From: Zygaena filipendulae
Lineage: Eukaryota > Arthropoda > Insecta > Lepidoptera > Zygaenidae
NCBI GenBank assembly: GCA_907165275.2
Contig: OU015654.1
Location: 10,185,501 to 10,249,500 of the forward strand
DNA length: 64,000 nt
Direction: 5' to 3'
Under the pieces are notes generated by a model, which was not told the DNA's origin, made no database searches, and saw only the letters and a list, made by a program, of their open reading frames with translations. Made by a program: the position numbers and the translations under genes. Shown here piece after piece: positions 63,092 to 64,000 of this stretch (positions within the stretch are counted from its first letter, which is position 1; each line of letters starts with the position of its first letter).

Positions 63092-64000
63092 GGTGGTGCC
63101 AAATGTCACACCCCCGTATCTAATCATCCAGGCCAACCTACAAAGAAAGCAATTGGCTACGCAGGAACTTATGATAGAGGCTGAAAAGCGCGGAGCAGCC
63201 GTTGCACTGCTCCAGGAGCCGTACGTGGGCGCGGTGAGAAGAATGAAGAGTTACAGGGGCGTAAGAATATTCCAGAACCCTGAGCAAGGAGAGGGAACTG
63301 TGAAAGCCGCAATAGCCGTGTTCGACCCGGACTTGGATGTCACGCAATACCCAACGCTCACCACAAATAACATCGCTGTGGTGCGAATTCGAACCAGGGT
63401 CTGGAATGTTACGCTTGTCTCCTTTTATTTCGAGCCGGATAAGCCCATACAGCCATACCTGGAGCAGCTCAGAAGGGTAGAACGCAAAACGGGACCTGAT
63501 AGGTTGGTCTGGGGAGGCGATACCAACGCAAAGAGCATCTGGTGGGGTGGCGACAAAGATGATGCAAGAGGCGAGGCCATGTGCGGAGCTCTCGGAGAAT
63601 TTGGGCTGCACATACTTAACTACGGAAGCACGCCAACCTTCGACACTATCAGGGGCGGATCCAGGTACAGGAGCTACGTGGACGTTACGGCCTGTTCGGC
63701 CGATATGCTGGACCTGGTGGATGACTGGAGAGTAGACGAGGCGCTCACTGGTTCAGACCACAATGGCATCTTATTTCGGCTTCTGCTTCAAAAATCTCGC
63801 GGGACAAAAATAGAACGGACGACACGGACATTTAACACCAAAAAGGCAAATTGGTTGGAGTTTACTGATAAACTTAAACAAAATTTGCACAGAATGAATC
63901 TAAATTTAGGACAAATTGACAAAATACAGGACAAAACCAATTTGGAAAAAGCAGTTCAAAATTATACAGACGCAATACACGACACATGCATTCAGACTAT
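63090..64000 (+). CDS. R1-clade LINE ORF2, endonuclease part (runs off the window)
   Basis: The +1 frame relative to ORF1 is open from before the ORF1 stop to the window end (over 300 codons). The first codons after the overlap read KVVPNVTPPYLIIQANLQRK; the first ATG in frame is at 63,171, so translation may start by frameshift or reinitiation at the TAAG overlap. It shows the apurinic endonuclease motifs in order: QANLQRK, LLQEPYVG (catalytic Glu, about 63,216), WGGDTNAKSIWWG (catalytic Asp and Asn, about 63,519) and TGSDHNGI (Asp-His, about 63,756). This domain nicks target DNA to prime reverse transcription. The reverse transcriptase and 3' end lie beyond the window, so overall integrity is unknown. 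Confidence 0.9.

Larger units (their letters stand above)
60098..64000 (+). mobile_element. R1-clade non-LTR retrotransposon, 3' part beyond the window
   Basis: The left boundary is set by loss of M2 similarity at about 60,098. A leader of about 1.5 kb (GC-rich at its start, e.g. GGAGGCGGTGGCGGCACCAC) precedes ORF1 at 61,604. ORF2 opens right at the ORF1 stop. No internal stop is seen in ORF1 or the visible part of ORF2. There is no TTAGG telomeric repeat and no rDNA near the boundary, so this copy is not in the target of the TRAS/SART or R1 subgroups. The base composition of the coding part (GC near 50%) stands out from the AT-rich surroundings. Confidence 0.85.

Noticed and set aside
63138..63611. 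157-codon minus-strand frame
   Set aside because: It lies antisense to the endonuclease domain of ORF2, which carries all its catalytic motifs.

Overview
The window looks like gene-poor nuclear DNA of a moth or butterfly (Lepidoptera). It is AT-rich and full of short TAGGTA/TACCTA runs. It carries dozens of copies of short repeats that I recognise as typical of lepidopteran genomes: Helitron-like elements with CCGCGG-rich ends and (GTCT)n runs, LINE 3' ends with TTGATT or TAAA tails, and CGGCCAAGTGCGAGTC repeats. I see no host protein-coding gene, tRNA or rRNA that I can support. The species cannot be fixed from what I see.

Almost everything recognisable is a mobile element. At the right edge (about 60,098-64,000) is a well-preserved non-LTR retrotransposon of the R1 clade: a 5' UTR of about 1.5 kb, a complete 495-codon ORF1 with three zinc knuckles, and the start of ORF2 with an intact apurinic endonuclease domain that runs off the window. 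At 57,167-58,737 is a Tc1-like DNA transposon with about 130-bp inverted repeats, TA target sites and a decayed DD34E transposase. At 36,201-37,951 is a LINE derivative on the minus strand that keeps only ORF1, bounded by a 14-bp target-site duplication. A tRNA-like SINE with an RTE-type tail lies at 47,170-47,520. Smaller elements include a hAT-type MITE (27,796-28,171, 8-bp duplication), PIF/Harbinger-type MITEs (TTA duplications), a TA-flanked MITE family, a foldback element with an 8-bp duplication (51,889-52,585), and a family carrying paired TGACGTCA palindromes.

The commonest repeats (more than 30 pieces) share one terminus: a GC-rich segment able to form a CCGCGG stem, then CTAG. At the other end they carry several different sequences, called modules M1 to M6 here, the better-preserved of which start with TC after an A. 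One copy has an interpretable empty site that shows insertion between A and T with no duplication, as expected of Helitrons.

Several insertions are nested and can be ordered in time: an inverted-repeat element split by an M6 Helitron-like copy that is itself split by a Harbinger-type MITE (1,637-2,300); a tandem stem-loop repeat split by the ORF1-only LINE (36,128-38,035); an M4 copy split by the foldback element (51,855-52,710); and an M2 copy truncated by the R1-clade LINE (59,995-60,098). The rest is AT-rich sequence in which I see no gene. All family assignments rest on reading the sequence, without database searches.
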